64,000 nt of DNA, from assembly GCF_024710845.1 (NCBI RefSeq), contig NZ_JANJTZ010000037.1:231256-295255 (forward strand), in the 5' to 3' direction. Positions within the stretch are counted from its first letter, which is position 1. Every line of letters begins with the position of its first letter. Under the pieces are notes generated by a model, which was not told the DNA's origin, did no database searches, and was given only the letters and a program-made list of their open reading frames with translations. Positions 36,285-43,556 of the stretch are shown piece after piece. A program made the position numbers and the translations under genes. The stretch is from Mesorhizobium sp. (GTDB taxonomy: Bacteria; Pseudomonadota; Alphaproteobacteria; Rhizobiales; Rhizobiaceae).

Positions 36285-36554
36285 TCAGCGGCGGCGGTAG
36301 TTGATGAGCCGCAGAACGAGCCAGACCGGCACCACGACGGCGGCACCGAGCAGGATATAGCCGAGGAACTGGTCGATCGCGGCGAATCCCATGTTCCAGA
36401 GCCGGACGAAGAAGTCGCGCACGGCGATCAGGATGTCCCAGGGCGACAGGCCGAGCGACGCCATGATCATTCCGACGATGAAGGACGCGACGGCGAGCTT
36501 GAGCAGCACGCGCAAAGGACTGTCGCCGAGTATGCGGTTCACGCCGTCGGTCAT
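36285..36554 (-). CDS. Small membrane protein (DUF6460-like)
   Basis: An 89-residue protein with two hydrophobic segments at about residues 18-36 and 62-82. It resembles a small family (DUF6460) common in Hyphomicrobiales: LRVLLKLAVASFIVGMIMASLGLSP, then VRDFFVRLWNMGFAAIDQFLGYILLGAAVVVPVWLVLRL in pattern. It probably sits in the inner membrane, and its function is unknown. Its stop abuts that of the HDAC-like gene. Confidence 0.72.
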   Translation of the reverse strand: MTDGVNRILGDSPLRVLLKLAVASFIVGMIMASLGLSPWDILIAVRDFFVRLWNMGFAAIDQFLGYILLGAAVVVPVWLVLRLINYRRR

Positions 36555-36723
36555 GGGTTTGTCTCCGTCAAGGCCGGCAGATACGCGCGGACCGTGGCGA
36601 GATCAAGCCGTGTGGCGGTGTCGCATCCACAACGAGCAACAACCATTGACTAGGAAACAGAGACGCAGTCGGAAGTCAGAAGAACGTTTCGCTGCGGCGG
36701 GACGGGCGAATATCGCATTTCGT

Positions 36724-36760
36724 CCCGAAGGACCTCCAGACATGCTGGAGGTCCTTCGGG
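36724..36760 (-). terminator. Strong hairpin downstream of protease 1
   Basis: A perfect 16-bp inverted repeat (CCCGAAGGACCTCCAG and its complement) with a 5-base loop lies 7 bases past the protease-1 stop. No long T-run follows on the minus strand, so it may act as an mRNA 3' stabiliser as well as a terminator. Confidence 0.65.
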
Positions 36761-36767
36761 GTTCAGA

Positions 36768-37985
36768 TCAGCAATAGGCGGGCGCCGATACGCAGGTATC
36801 GTACATGAGCTTGCCGATATTGCCGGCCCCGCGGCCGCCATAGTTGGAACCGGGGAACTCAGCGTTCTGGCCGAAAAATGACGCGCCCTGGACGTTGATG
36901 CCGACCGAGGTGTAGCCCCAACTCGTCGTGCCCACGACGATGTTGCGGGCGGTCGTGCCAGTCCTGCCGAGCGATGCGCTGCCTGTGACGACAGGCGAGG
37001 TGCCGAAGTTCACCAGCCACGGACCACCCGAGGAACCTCCCGTCATGGCCGAGCCAAGCTGGGTGTTTCTCAGCTGCTTGCCGTTCGCGCCGGCCCGGGC
37101 GATAAACTTGCCGAACGAGTCGCCCCGGAGCATCTGTCGCCCGTAGTCGATCGCAACAGGATATCCAATCTGCGTGATCTGGGCGACTCTTGCATTGCCG
37201 AAGATCGGCGTCGTGATGAAACTGTAGCCGTTCCAGCCATATCCATACCAGCCGCCGAGCCTGTTGCCGGCGTGGACGCCGTTCTTCGGTGCCAGGCGGA
37301 CTGTAGCGATGTCGTTGTTGCAGACGATACCGATCGCGCCCGACTGGCAGGTGTCCGTGCCGTTGTAATACGGTGCGGGAATGCGCCAGGTCTGGGCGGA
37401 ATAGTAGCCCCACGGCCCGCCGCCTGCCGCATAATTCGCCGGATACCACCGGACCTCGTTAGCCCAGCCGGCGGCACGCTGGCCATAGTTGTGCACGCAG
37501 TGTGCCGCAGTGATGAGTATGCCCCTCTTCACCAGCGACGCTGTGCAGACATACCAGCTTGAGCCGAAGCGCATCCACAGCTTGCCGGAGAAGCGATACG
37601 GGCGGCTGGCGACCGGGACCAGGGCGCCGTTTGTCGTGTTGAACGGGGCTCCCGTTACGGCCACGCGGGCGATCGTGTAGGGCCATTTGAAACTGTTGCT
37701 TACGCCATAGGCACTGCTCCCGACGCCGCTGTCGCCGGTTGAACCGGCCACCTGCCCAGCCGGCAGCGAACCGCCTGTCGATTCGAACGGCATGACCCTG
37801 GGCGTCGTGGTCGGAAGACGGCTCAATCCCGGGCCGACCGGGCCGGATGCCGACATCCGGCCGGATGGCGCTCCTTCAACGGTCTGCGGCCCGTTTCCAA
37901 TCTGTGCGCTGCCCGCCTCCGCCAGCAACAACACGGTTCCAATCGCCATCGAGGCGATCCTGGTTGTTCGCGACAACCTCGTCAT
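36768..37985 (-). CDS. Secreted trypsin-like serine protease 1
   Basis: A 405-residue secreted S1/S1-like peptidase. The signal peptide is residues 1 to about 27 (ends AGSA-QIGNG). Residues 28-90 look like a propeptide (GPVGPGLSRLPTTTP). The triad is His162 (TAAHC), Asp225 (NNDIATVRL) and Ser319 (GGSSGGPW). Six cysteines (147, 163, 213, 222, 398, 405) can form three disulfides, one tying the C-terminal Cys405. It matches the neighbouring protease at 38519 over all 405 positions without a gap, about 82% identical by hand count, so the pair is a tandem duplication. The leader is AT-rich, unlike the flanking genes. Natural target proteins are unknown. Confidence 0.88.
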   Translation of the reverse strand: MTRLSRTTRIASMAIGTVLLLAEAGSAQIGNGPQTVEGAPSGRMSASGPVGPGLSRLPTTTPRVMPFESTGGSLPAGQVAGSTGDSGVGSSAYGVSNSFKWPYTIARVAVTGAPFNTTNGALVPVASRPYRFSGKLWMRFGSSWYVCTASLVKRGILITAAHCVHNYGQRAAGWANEVRWYPANYAAGGGPWGYYSAQTWRIPAPYYNGTDTCQSGAIGIVCNNDIATVRLAPKNGVHAGNRLGGWYGYGWNGYSFITTPIFGNARVAQITQIGYPVAIDYGRQMLRGDSFGKFIARAGANGKQLRNTQLGSAMTGGSSGGPWLVNFGTSPVVTGSASLGRTGTTARNIVVGTTSWGYTSVGINVQGASFFGQNAEFPGSNYGGRGAGNIGKLMYDTCVSAPAYC

Positions 37986-38021
37986 CCTGCCCTCCTGGGT
38001 TCGATTTTTGTAACGAATCCA

Positions 38022-38049
38022 AACATACCGTCACATCGCGTGAAGGCAA
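38022..38049 (-). promoter_or_regulatory. Probable promoter of protease 1
   Basis: On the minus strand TTGCCT, a 16-base spacer and TATGTT form a sigma-70-like promoter about 37 bases upstream of the ATG. The protease-2 gene has TTGCCA-16-TATTTT at the same place, which supports both. Confidence 0.6.
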
Positions 38050-38119
38050 GAAGAAATTTCCAGTATACTGTATATATCCCATTTTTATCTCGAATTACTT
38101 CTGAATATATATTAAAGAG

Positions 38120-38135
38120 TGTGAAATCTTTCACA
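38120..38135. promoter_or_regulatory. CRP-like dyad upstream of protease 1 promoter
   Basis: TGTGA-AATCTT-TCACA is an exact match to the TGTGA-N6-TCACA pattern of CRP-type regulators. It starts 71 bases upstream of the -35 box. The surrounding 38040-38170 stretch is markedly AT-rich; the rest of the 533-base gap (to 38518) holds only the terminator of protease 2. Confidence 0.5.
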
Positions 38136-38439
38136 ATTCATCCGAGATTAAAGAGAATTGCGGCCATGGCCTTTGCTGGGAAACATATTCCAAAAACTCT
38201 CAAAGTTTTCCGGCGCTCCCACGGCGCTTATCTTTTTTGACTGGCCGGAATCGCAACGGATGTTTTCTGTTCAGCGAAGTAGAGGGCTGCCTAACGGCAG
38301 GTGAAGCCGCTGTGGAAGGAAGAACGACGCTCTTCTGCGAGGTTCGCAGGCGGCAAAAATGGATCCGAAGCCCGGCCGCTGGCGAGCGCAGCGCGCTATC
38401 GTCGTGACGATTCGATCCCAACAAGCTGACCGAAAAGCG

Positions 38440-38472
38440 AAAAAAAGCGGCGGCGGGAGTGACCCGCCGCCG
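38440..38472 (-). terminator. Rho-independent terminator of protease 2
   Basis: On the minus strand a 10-bp G/C stem (CGGCGGCGGG / CCCGCCGCCG) with a 5-base loop is followed by C and seven Ts. It lies 46 bases past the protease-2 stop and insulates protease 1 downstream. Confidence 0.92.
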
Positions 38473-38518
38473 AGTGTCTCGAACTGCCGGGTAACCCCGG
38501 CGACCTCTATGGGAAAGC

Positions 38519-39736
38519 TCAGCAGTAAGCCGGTGCGGCGGTGCAGGTGTCGTACATCAGCTTGCCGATATTGCCTGCTCCGTAGCTGCCATAGGCAGCG
38601 CCGGGGAATTCGGCGTTCTGGCCGAACCAGGATGCACCCTGGACGTTGGTGCCGACCGAGGTGTAGCCCCAGCTCGTCGTGCCGACGACGATGTTGCGAC
38701 CGACCGTACCGGCCTTGCCGAGCGAGGCGCTGCCGGTGACAACCGGTGCGGTGCCGAAGTTGACGAGCCAAGGTCCGCCCGAGGAGCCGCCTGTCATGGC
38801 GGAGCCGAGCTGGATGTTCTTCAGCACCTTGCCGTTCGCGCCGGCCATGGCGATATACTTGCCGAACGAGTCGCCGCGCAGCATCTGGTAGCCGTTATCG
38901 ATCGCGGCCGGGTAGCCGATCTGCGTGATCGCGGCGACGGTCGCATTGCCGAAGATCGGCGTCGCGATGAAGCTGTAGCCGTTCCAGCCATAGGAGTACC
39001 AGCCGCCGAGCGTGGAGCCCGCGTAGGCGCCGTTCTTCGGAAGCAGCCGGACCGTTGCGATGTCGTTGTTGCAGACGACGCCCGGCGCGCCTGCCTGGCA
39101 CGTGTCGGTGCCGTTGACATAAGGAGCAGGCACGCGCCACGACTGGCCGGAATAGTAGCCCCAAGGGCCGCCTCCGGCAGCGTAGTTCGCCGGATACCAG
39201 CGGACTTCGTCCGCAAATCCGGCCTGTCCCTGGCCGTAATTGTGCACGCAGTGCGCGGCGGTGATCAGCACGCCCTTCTTCACCAGTGACGCGGTGCAGA
39301 CGTACCAGCTCGAGCCGAAGCGCATCCACAGCTTGCCTGCGAAACGGTAGGGACGGCTGGCGACGGGCACGTTGGCGCCGTTGGTGGTGTTGAACGGGGC
39401 TCCCGTCACCGCCACGCGGGCGATCGTGTAGGGCCATTTGTAACTCGTGCTCACGCCGTAGGCGCTGCTTCCGACGCCGCTGTCGCCGATCGCGCCGGGG
39501 GACTGGGAAGCCGGCAGTGACCCGCCGGTAGTCTCGTAGGGCATCACGCCGGGCGTCGTGGTCGGCAAGCGGCTCAATCCAGGACCGACCGGACCCGCGG
39601 CGGAGGAGTGGGACGAGGGCAAGCCCTCGATCGTCTGCGCACCGTTTCCAATCTGGGCGCTGGCCGCCCCTGCGAATATGAATGTGGCCCCAACCGCGAT
39701 CGAGGCGATTTTGGCAGCGCGCGACAACCTTGTCAT
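38519..39736 (-). CDS. Secreted trypsin-like serine protease 2
   Basis: A 405-residue paralogue of protease 1, alignable without gaps. Signal peptide residues 1 to about 27, propeptide-like segment to about 90, triad His162, Asp225 and Ser319, and the same six cysteines. Most differences cluster in the signal and propeptide (about 29 in the first 100 residues), while the catalytic core is nearly fixed, consistent with both copies being active. The ATG at 39736 matches that of protease 1 residue for residue. It has its own promoter and terminator, so the two copies are separately transcribed. Confidence 0.88.
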   Translation of the reverse strand: MTRLSRAAKIASIAVGATFIFAGAASAQIGNGAQTIEGLPSSHSSAAGPVGPGLSRLPTTTPGVMPYETTGGSLPASQSPGAIGDSGVGSSAYGVSTSYKWPYTIARVAVTGAPFNTTNGANVPVASRPYRFAGKLWMRFGSSWYVCTASLVKKGVLITAAHCVHNYGQGQAGFADEVRWYPANYAAGGGPWGYYSGQSWRVPAPYVNGTDTCQAGAPGVVCNNDIATVRLLPKNGAYAGSTLGGWYSYGWNGYSFIATPIFGNATVAAITQIGYPAAIDNGYQMLRGDSFGKYIAMAGANGKVLKNIQLGSAMTGGSSGGPWLVNFGTAPVVTGSASLGKAGTVGRNIVVGTTSWGYTSVGTNVQGASWFGQNAEFPGAAYGSYGAGNIGKLMYDTCTAAPAYC

Positions 39737-39770
39737 CCTAACTCTCCGGGAATCAATTTCCGACGGGCGG

Positions 39771-39798
39771 AAAATACCGTCGCGACGCGCCATGGCAA
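39771..39798 (-). promoter_or_regulatory. Probable promoter of protease 2
   Basis: TTGCCA, 16 bases, TATTTT on the minus strand, 35 bases upstream of the ATG. The spacer and boxes are recognisably homologous to those of protease 1 (shared GACGGTAT). Confidence 0.6.
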
Positions 39799-39868
39799 GC
39801 GAAATCTTGGCGTATATTGGATCTTACGTCAGATCTTCCAGAAACATTTCGGAGTATATGACCCTGCC

Positions 39869-39881
39869 CGTGACATTCACG
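39869..39881. promoter_or_regulatory. Dyad upstream of protease 2 promoter
   Basis: CGTGA-CAT-TCACG, a perfect 5-bp inverted repeat with a 3-base spacer, begins 71 bases upstream of the -35 box, the same distance as the TGTGA-N6-TCACA dyad of protease 1. The remainder of the AT-rich gap up to the tRNA (39882-40089) shows no gene. Confidence 0.4.
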
Positions 39882-40089
39882 ATATAACCCAATTGAAGAA
39901 TAATGAAGATCTTAATATCTAGTTGAATTTAAATATATATGCGATATATTTCTGAACTTGTCCGAAATTCAATTTTAGTTGACCTACGCTGTTGGTCGAT
40001 GTCATCTTTTAATTCGCACACCTGAGCAAGAAATCGCTTCGAGCAGAGCGGTATATCCACCACCATAACCGGGCCCGTCTGGAAATCTC

Positions 40090-40163
40090 TGGAGCGGGTG
40101 AAGGGAATCGAACCCTCGTATTCAGCTTGGGAAGCTGCTGCTCTACCATTGAGCTACACCCGC
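40090..40163 (-). tRNA. tRNA-Gly(CCC)
   Basis: A 74-base cloverleaf with acceptor GCGGGTG / CACCCGC, D arm GCTC...GAGC, anticodon loop TTCCCAA giving anticodon CCC, T arm AGGG-TTCGATT-CCCT, discriminator T and an encoded CCA. It closely resembles other bacterial glycine tRNAs reading GGG. The bottom pair of the anticodon-stem side (27-43) appears mismatched (G-A). It lies between the AT-rich protease region and the dipeptidase gene. Confidence 0.95.
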
Positions 40164-40295
40164 AACGGCGACAGTCATCCGCGATCGGGCGGGGCGATGT
40201 CAAGCCGGATGTTCGGCCGTCGGGCGACGCTCCGGCTTGACGCCGGGCGGAGTTGCGCGCACCTGTCGGGGCGGTTCGCCGACAGGGGGAAGACG

Positions 40296-41471
40296 ATGCC
40301 GCGATCATTGAAATGGGTGCTGGGAATACTCGCGGTCCTGATTGTCGCGGGGCTCGCTGTCTTCTTCTTCATCGCACCGGCGGAGGTCGAGCGGGGCATG
40401 AATGGCGTGATCGAACCGCCGCCCTATTCGGTCACCGAGCGCGCCGCCGAATTGCACAAGACGCTGACTGTCGCCGACCTACACGCAGATTCCCTGCTCT
40501 GGGGCCGCGACTTGCTCAAGAAGGGAACCCGCGCGCAGGTGGACGTGCCGCGGCTGATCGAGGGCAATGTCGCGGTCCAGGTGTTCGCGGTGGTGTCGAA
40601 GACCCCACGCGGCTTGAACATCGACAAGAACACGCCGGACACGGATAACATCACCCTGCTCGCCATCGCCCAGCGCTGGCCGGTGAAGACCTGGACGAGC
40701 CTGAAAGAGCGCGCGCTCTACCAGGCCGAGCGGCTGAAGGCATTTGCCGCGCGGTCCGACGGCAAGCTGACCATGATCTACAGCCGCGGCGACCTTGAGC
40801 GCTTCCTGGTGCGGCGCAGGAGCGAGCCCGGCATCGTCGCGGGGTTGCTGGCGCTCGAAGGCGCGCAGGTGCTCGAGGGGGATCCGGCCAATGTCGACGT
40901 GCTGTTCGACGCGGGCTACCGGATGATGTCGCCGACGCATTTCTTCGACAACGAGATGGCGGGTTCAGCCCACGGCGTCAAAAAGGGCGGATTGACCGAG
41001 GCAGGCCGCGAGATGATCGAGCGGATGGAGGCGAAGCGCATGATCGTCGACGTGTCGCACGGTTCGATGGCGCAGATCGACGACGTGCTGGCGATGTCGA
41101 CGCGACCGATCGTAGTCTCGCACACCGGAGTGCGGGGCACCTGCGACAATGGCCGCAACCTGACCGACGACCAGCTGCGCGCTATCGCGGCCAAGGGCGG
41201 GCTCGTCGGTATCGGATTCTGGAGCGTGGCGACCTGCGGCCGCGCCGCCGACGCGATCGCCGCGGCGCAGGCCTACACGGCAAACCTGGTCGGCGCGCCG
41301 CATGTCGGCCTCGGATCCGATTTCGACGGAGCGGTGCTCGTGCCTTTCGACGCGACGGGCATGGTCAAGATCACCGAGGCACTGATGAAGGGCGGCATGA
41401 GCGAGAGCGACATCGCCGCCGTCATGGGCGGCAACCAGGTGCGGTTCCTGCTGGAGAACCTGCCGGAGTGA
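40296..41471 (+). CDS. Membrane dipeptidase (M19 family)
   Basis: A 391-residue renal-dipeptidase-type zinc enzyme. An N-terminal transmembrane anchor (residues 8-28, VLGILAVLIVAGLAVFFFIA) is followed by the barrel with metal ligands in DLHADSLLW (H-x-D), the bridging Glu in ALEGAQ, His in DVSHGS and VVSHTGVRG, and GSDFDGA. It hydrolyses dipeptides, often with D-amino acids at the C-terminus, in the periplasm or at the membrane. The ATG at 40296 has AGGGGGA upstream. Its stop overlaps the GTG of the K+ channel gene (GTGA), which suggests an operon. Confidence 0.9.
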   Translation: MPRSLKWVLGILAVLIVAGLAVFFFIAPAEVERGMNGVIEPPPYSVTERAAELHKTLTVADLHADSLLWGRDLLKKGTRAQVDVPRLIEGNVAVQVFAVVSKTPRGLNIDKNTPDTDNITLLAIAQRWPVKTWTSLKERALYQAERLKAFAARSDGKLTMIYSRGDLERFLVRRRSEPGIVAGLLALEGAQVLEGDPANVDVLFDAGYRMMSPTHFFDNEMAGSAHGVKKGGLTEAGREMIERMEAKRMIVDVSHGSMAQIDDVLAMSTRPIVVSHTGVRGTCDNGRNLTDDQLRAIAAKGGLVGIGFWSVATCGRAADAIAAAQAYTANLVGAPHVGLGSDFDGAVLVPFDATGMVKITEALMKGGMSESDIAAVMGGNQVRFLLENLPE

Positions 41472-42253
41472 CGCTTCGCAACCATCTGCGGCTGGCGCTG
41501 GACGGCCAGCATCCGCGCCTCGGACGCACGGTTGAGTTCGCATTGCTGACGCTGATCATCGTGTCCGCGATCGGAATGGGCATCGAGACGCTGAACGGAC
41601 TGCCGCCCGGGATCTACGCGTTCTTCGCGGGGCTGGAAGTCTTCGTCGTCACCGCGTTTGCGCTTGAATACGGGCTGCGGCTGACGGTCTCAGATCAGCC
41701 GCTGCGCTACGCCCGAAGCTTCTACGGCATCATCGACCTGATCTCCTTCCTGCCCACGCTCGTCGGCCTGCTGCTGACAGGCTCGGCGCTGGACGGAAGG
41801 GCGATCCGAACGCTGCGCCTGTTCAGACTGCTCCGCCTCTTGAAGATCGTGCGCTACGCAAATGCGGCGGATCGCCTGCGTGAAGCCTGGCGACTGGTCC
41901 GCGACGAAGTGATCGTGTTCGGCCTCGCCGCGCTGATCGTGCTCTATGTCTGCGCGCTGATCATCTACCAGTTCGAAAACGAGGCCCAGCCGGAAGCCTT
42001 CTCGTCGGTGTTCTCGGCGATGTGGTGGGCGGCCGTGACGCTGACGACAGTCGGCTACGGCGACATCTACCCGATCACGGCAATGGGTCGCATCTTCACC
42101 GTCGTGATGCTGTTCGTGGCATTGGGCATCATCGCCATCCCGACCGGGCTGGTGGCATCGGCGATGTCCGAACTGCGCAAGCGAAAGGCGGGGGAGGACC
42201 GCACACACCCACCCAGTGAGATAAATCGCGAGCCACCTACGCGGGCATCTTGA
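41468..42253 (+). CDS. Voltage-gated potassium channel (Kv type)
   Basis: A 261-residue ion channel with six transmembrane segments. Hydrophobic S1-S3 lie at about residues 22-105, S4 has regularly spaced arginines (RAIRTLRLFRLLRLLKIVR pattern, residues 111-129), S5 at about 148-167, and the pore loop carries the K+ filter TVGYGD (194-199) before S6 (208-232). Prokaryotic Kv channels set membrane potential and mediate K+ flux. The GTG start overlaps the dipeptidase stop. A second voltage-gated channel follows after 54 bases. The C-terminal tail (from 234) is charged, short and has no known regulatory domain. Confidence 0.93.
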   Translation: MTLRNHLRLALDGQHPRLGRTVEFALLTLIIVSAIGMGIETLNGLPPGIYAFFAGLEVFVVTAFALEYGLRLTVSDQPLRYARSFYGIIDLISFLPTLVGLLLTGSALDGRAIRTLRLFRLLRLLKIVRYANAADRLREAWRLVRDEVIVFGLAALIVLYVCALIIYQFENEAQPEAFSSVFSAMWWAAVTLTTVGYGDIYPITAMGRIFTVVMLFVALGIIAIPTGLVASAMSELRKRKAGEDRTHPPSEINREPPTRAS

Positions 42254-42307
42254 CCGCTTGAGGGTGGTCGAGCATCTGTCGCTCGATCTTCCCCGCCGGA
42301 GTCTGCC

Positions 42308-43099
42308 GTGACCGCCCTCAAGTCGCTCATCGAATCGCGCCGCTTCGAAGCCTTCATCACAGCGTTGATCTTCATCAACGCGGTGACGCTCGGGCTGGAG
42401 ACATCCCCGACGGCGGTTGCGGCGTTCGGAGGAGCGCTTGCCGTCGCCGACAGCGCGATCCTCGCCGTGTTCGTCTTCGAGCTGCTCGCCCGGTTCGCGG
42501 TCTATCGGTTCGATTTCTTCCGTGACCCGTGGCGGATATTCGACCTGCTCGTCGTGGGCATCGCGCTCATTCCGGCCACGGGCAGCCTGTCGGTGCTGCG
42601 CGCGCTGCGTATCCTGCGCGTGCTGCGACTGGTCTCGATCGTCCCGTCGCTCAGGCGCGTCGTCACCGGCTTCATCACGGCGCTGCCCGGCATGGGCTCG
42701 ATCATCCTTTTGCTGTCGCTGGTGTTCTATGTCTCCGCCGTGATGGCGACCAAGCTCTACGGCGCTTCCTTCCCTGCCCTCTTCGGCGACCTGGGCGCCT
42801 CGCTCTACACGCTGTTCCAAGTGATGACGCTTGAAGGCTGGTCCGACGGCGTCGTCCGGCCGGTGATGGAGGTCTATCCGACCGCCTGGCTGTTCTTCAT
42901 CCCGTTCATCGTCGCCACTTCGTTCACCGTGCTCAACCTGTTCATCGGCGTCATCGTCTCCGCAATGGAGGAAGAGCACGAGGCGGAGGAAAGCGCGGAA
43001 CGCGAAGCGCTGCAGGAGGACCAGGACGAGATCCTGCGCGAGATCAGGGCGCTGCGCGACGAGGTGCGGGAGTTGAAAGTCGGCAACAGACCAGCCTAA
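42308..43099 (+). CDS. Voltage-gated cation channel (BacNav family) with a TLEGWSD filter
   Basis: A 263-residue six-helix channel of the NaChBac/NavAb family. S1-S3 fall in residues 16-90, S4 has gating arginines at 98, 101, 104 and 107, S5 is about 128-150, and the pore helix leads into filter T174-L-E-G-W-S-D180, followed by S6 (about 194-220) and a charged C-terminal coiled coil (221-255) like that which tetramerises BacNav channels. Typical bacterial sodium channels carry TLESWS/TLESWA. Gly at the fourth place occurs in domain I of animal Cav channels and in the native prokaryotic Ca2+ channel CavMr, and Asp at the seventh is as in engineered CavAb. Calcium or mixed selectivity is therefore inferred. 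Confidence 0.9.
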   Translation: MTALKSLIESRRFEAFITALIFINAVTLGLETSPTAVAAFGGALAVADSAILAVFVFELLARFAVYRFDFFRDPWRIFDLLVVGIALIPATGSLSVLRALRILRVLRLVSIVPSLRRVVTGFITALPGMGSIILLLSLVFYVSAVMATKLYGASFPALFGDLGASLYTLFQVMTLEGWSDGVVRPVMEVYPTAWLFFIPFIVATSFTVLNLFIGVIVSAMEEEHEAEESAEREALQEDQDEILREIRALRDEVRELKVGNRPA

Positions 43100-43122
43100 G
43101 TTCCCGTCCGGAGGATCAAGCG

Positions 43123-43554
43123 ATGCGCATCAATGTCATATGCATCGCCACGGCAATCGCCCTGTCTTTTTCCAGCGCAGCCGCCGCGGCTGACTGCAGC
43201 GCGCTCTCCATCAGGACGGCAAAGTCGGAGATCAAGGCCGCGCTGCGCGCCGCGAACTTTAGAGGGCGCGAGATCAGCTTTGTGATGGCCGGGGCCGACG
43301 GTGACTTGGCCAGGCTGAGATGGCAAGATCTCAATACGCGGGGCCAAACCTGCGGCATCGACCCTGTTCGCGCGCACGTGCTTCGCTGCACGGCGCAGCG
43401 ACTCCCGTGGCTTCTTCAGCAGACTACCAAGCCGCCCGACTCGGCCACGTCCGTCTCGGCCTGGGGCAAGAACCAACTGTCAGTACGGGAAGCCATCTTC
43501 TTCGGCAAATTCCAAGGCTGCCTCACTGCCGCGAAAAACGCACTATTCCGCTGA
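43123..43554 (+). CDS. Secreted hypothetical protein
   Basis: I do not recognise the family. The 143-residue product has a signal peptide (MRINVICIATAIALSFSSAA pattern, cleavage near AAA-DC). The mature protein is basic, with four further cysteines (in DCSAL, QTCGID, LRCTAQ, QGCLTA) that could pair as disulfides in the periplasm. A GGAGGA lies 7 bases before the ATG. It starts 23 bases after the calcium-channel-like gene, so it may be co-transcribed with it, and its stop is 2 bases from that of the convergent deaminase gene. Confidence 0.7.
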   Translation: MRINVICIATAIALSFSSAAAAADCSALSIRTAKSEIKAALRAANFRGREISFVMAGADGDLARLRWQDLNTRGQTCGIDPVRAHVLRCTAQRLPWLLQQTTKPPDSATSVSAWGKNQLSVREAIFFGKFQGCLTAAKNALFR

Positions 43555-43556
43555 TC

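Noticed and set aside
36555..40163. An integrated genomic island bounded by tRNA-Gly.
   Set aside because: No integrase, transposase or duplicate of the tRNA 3' end was seen, so I keep only a weak transfer hypothesis.
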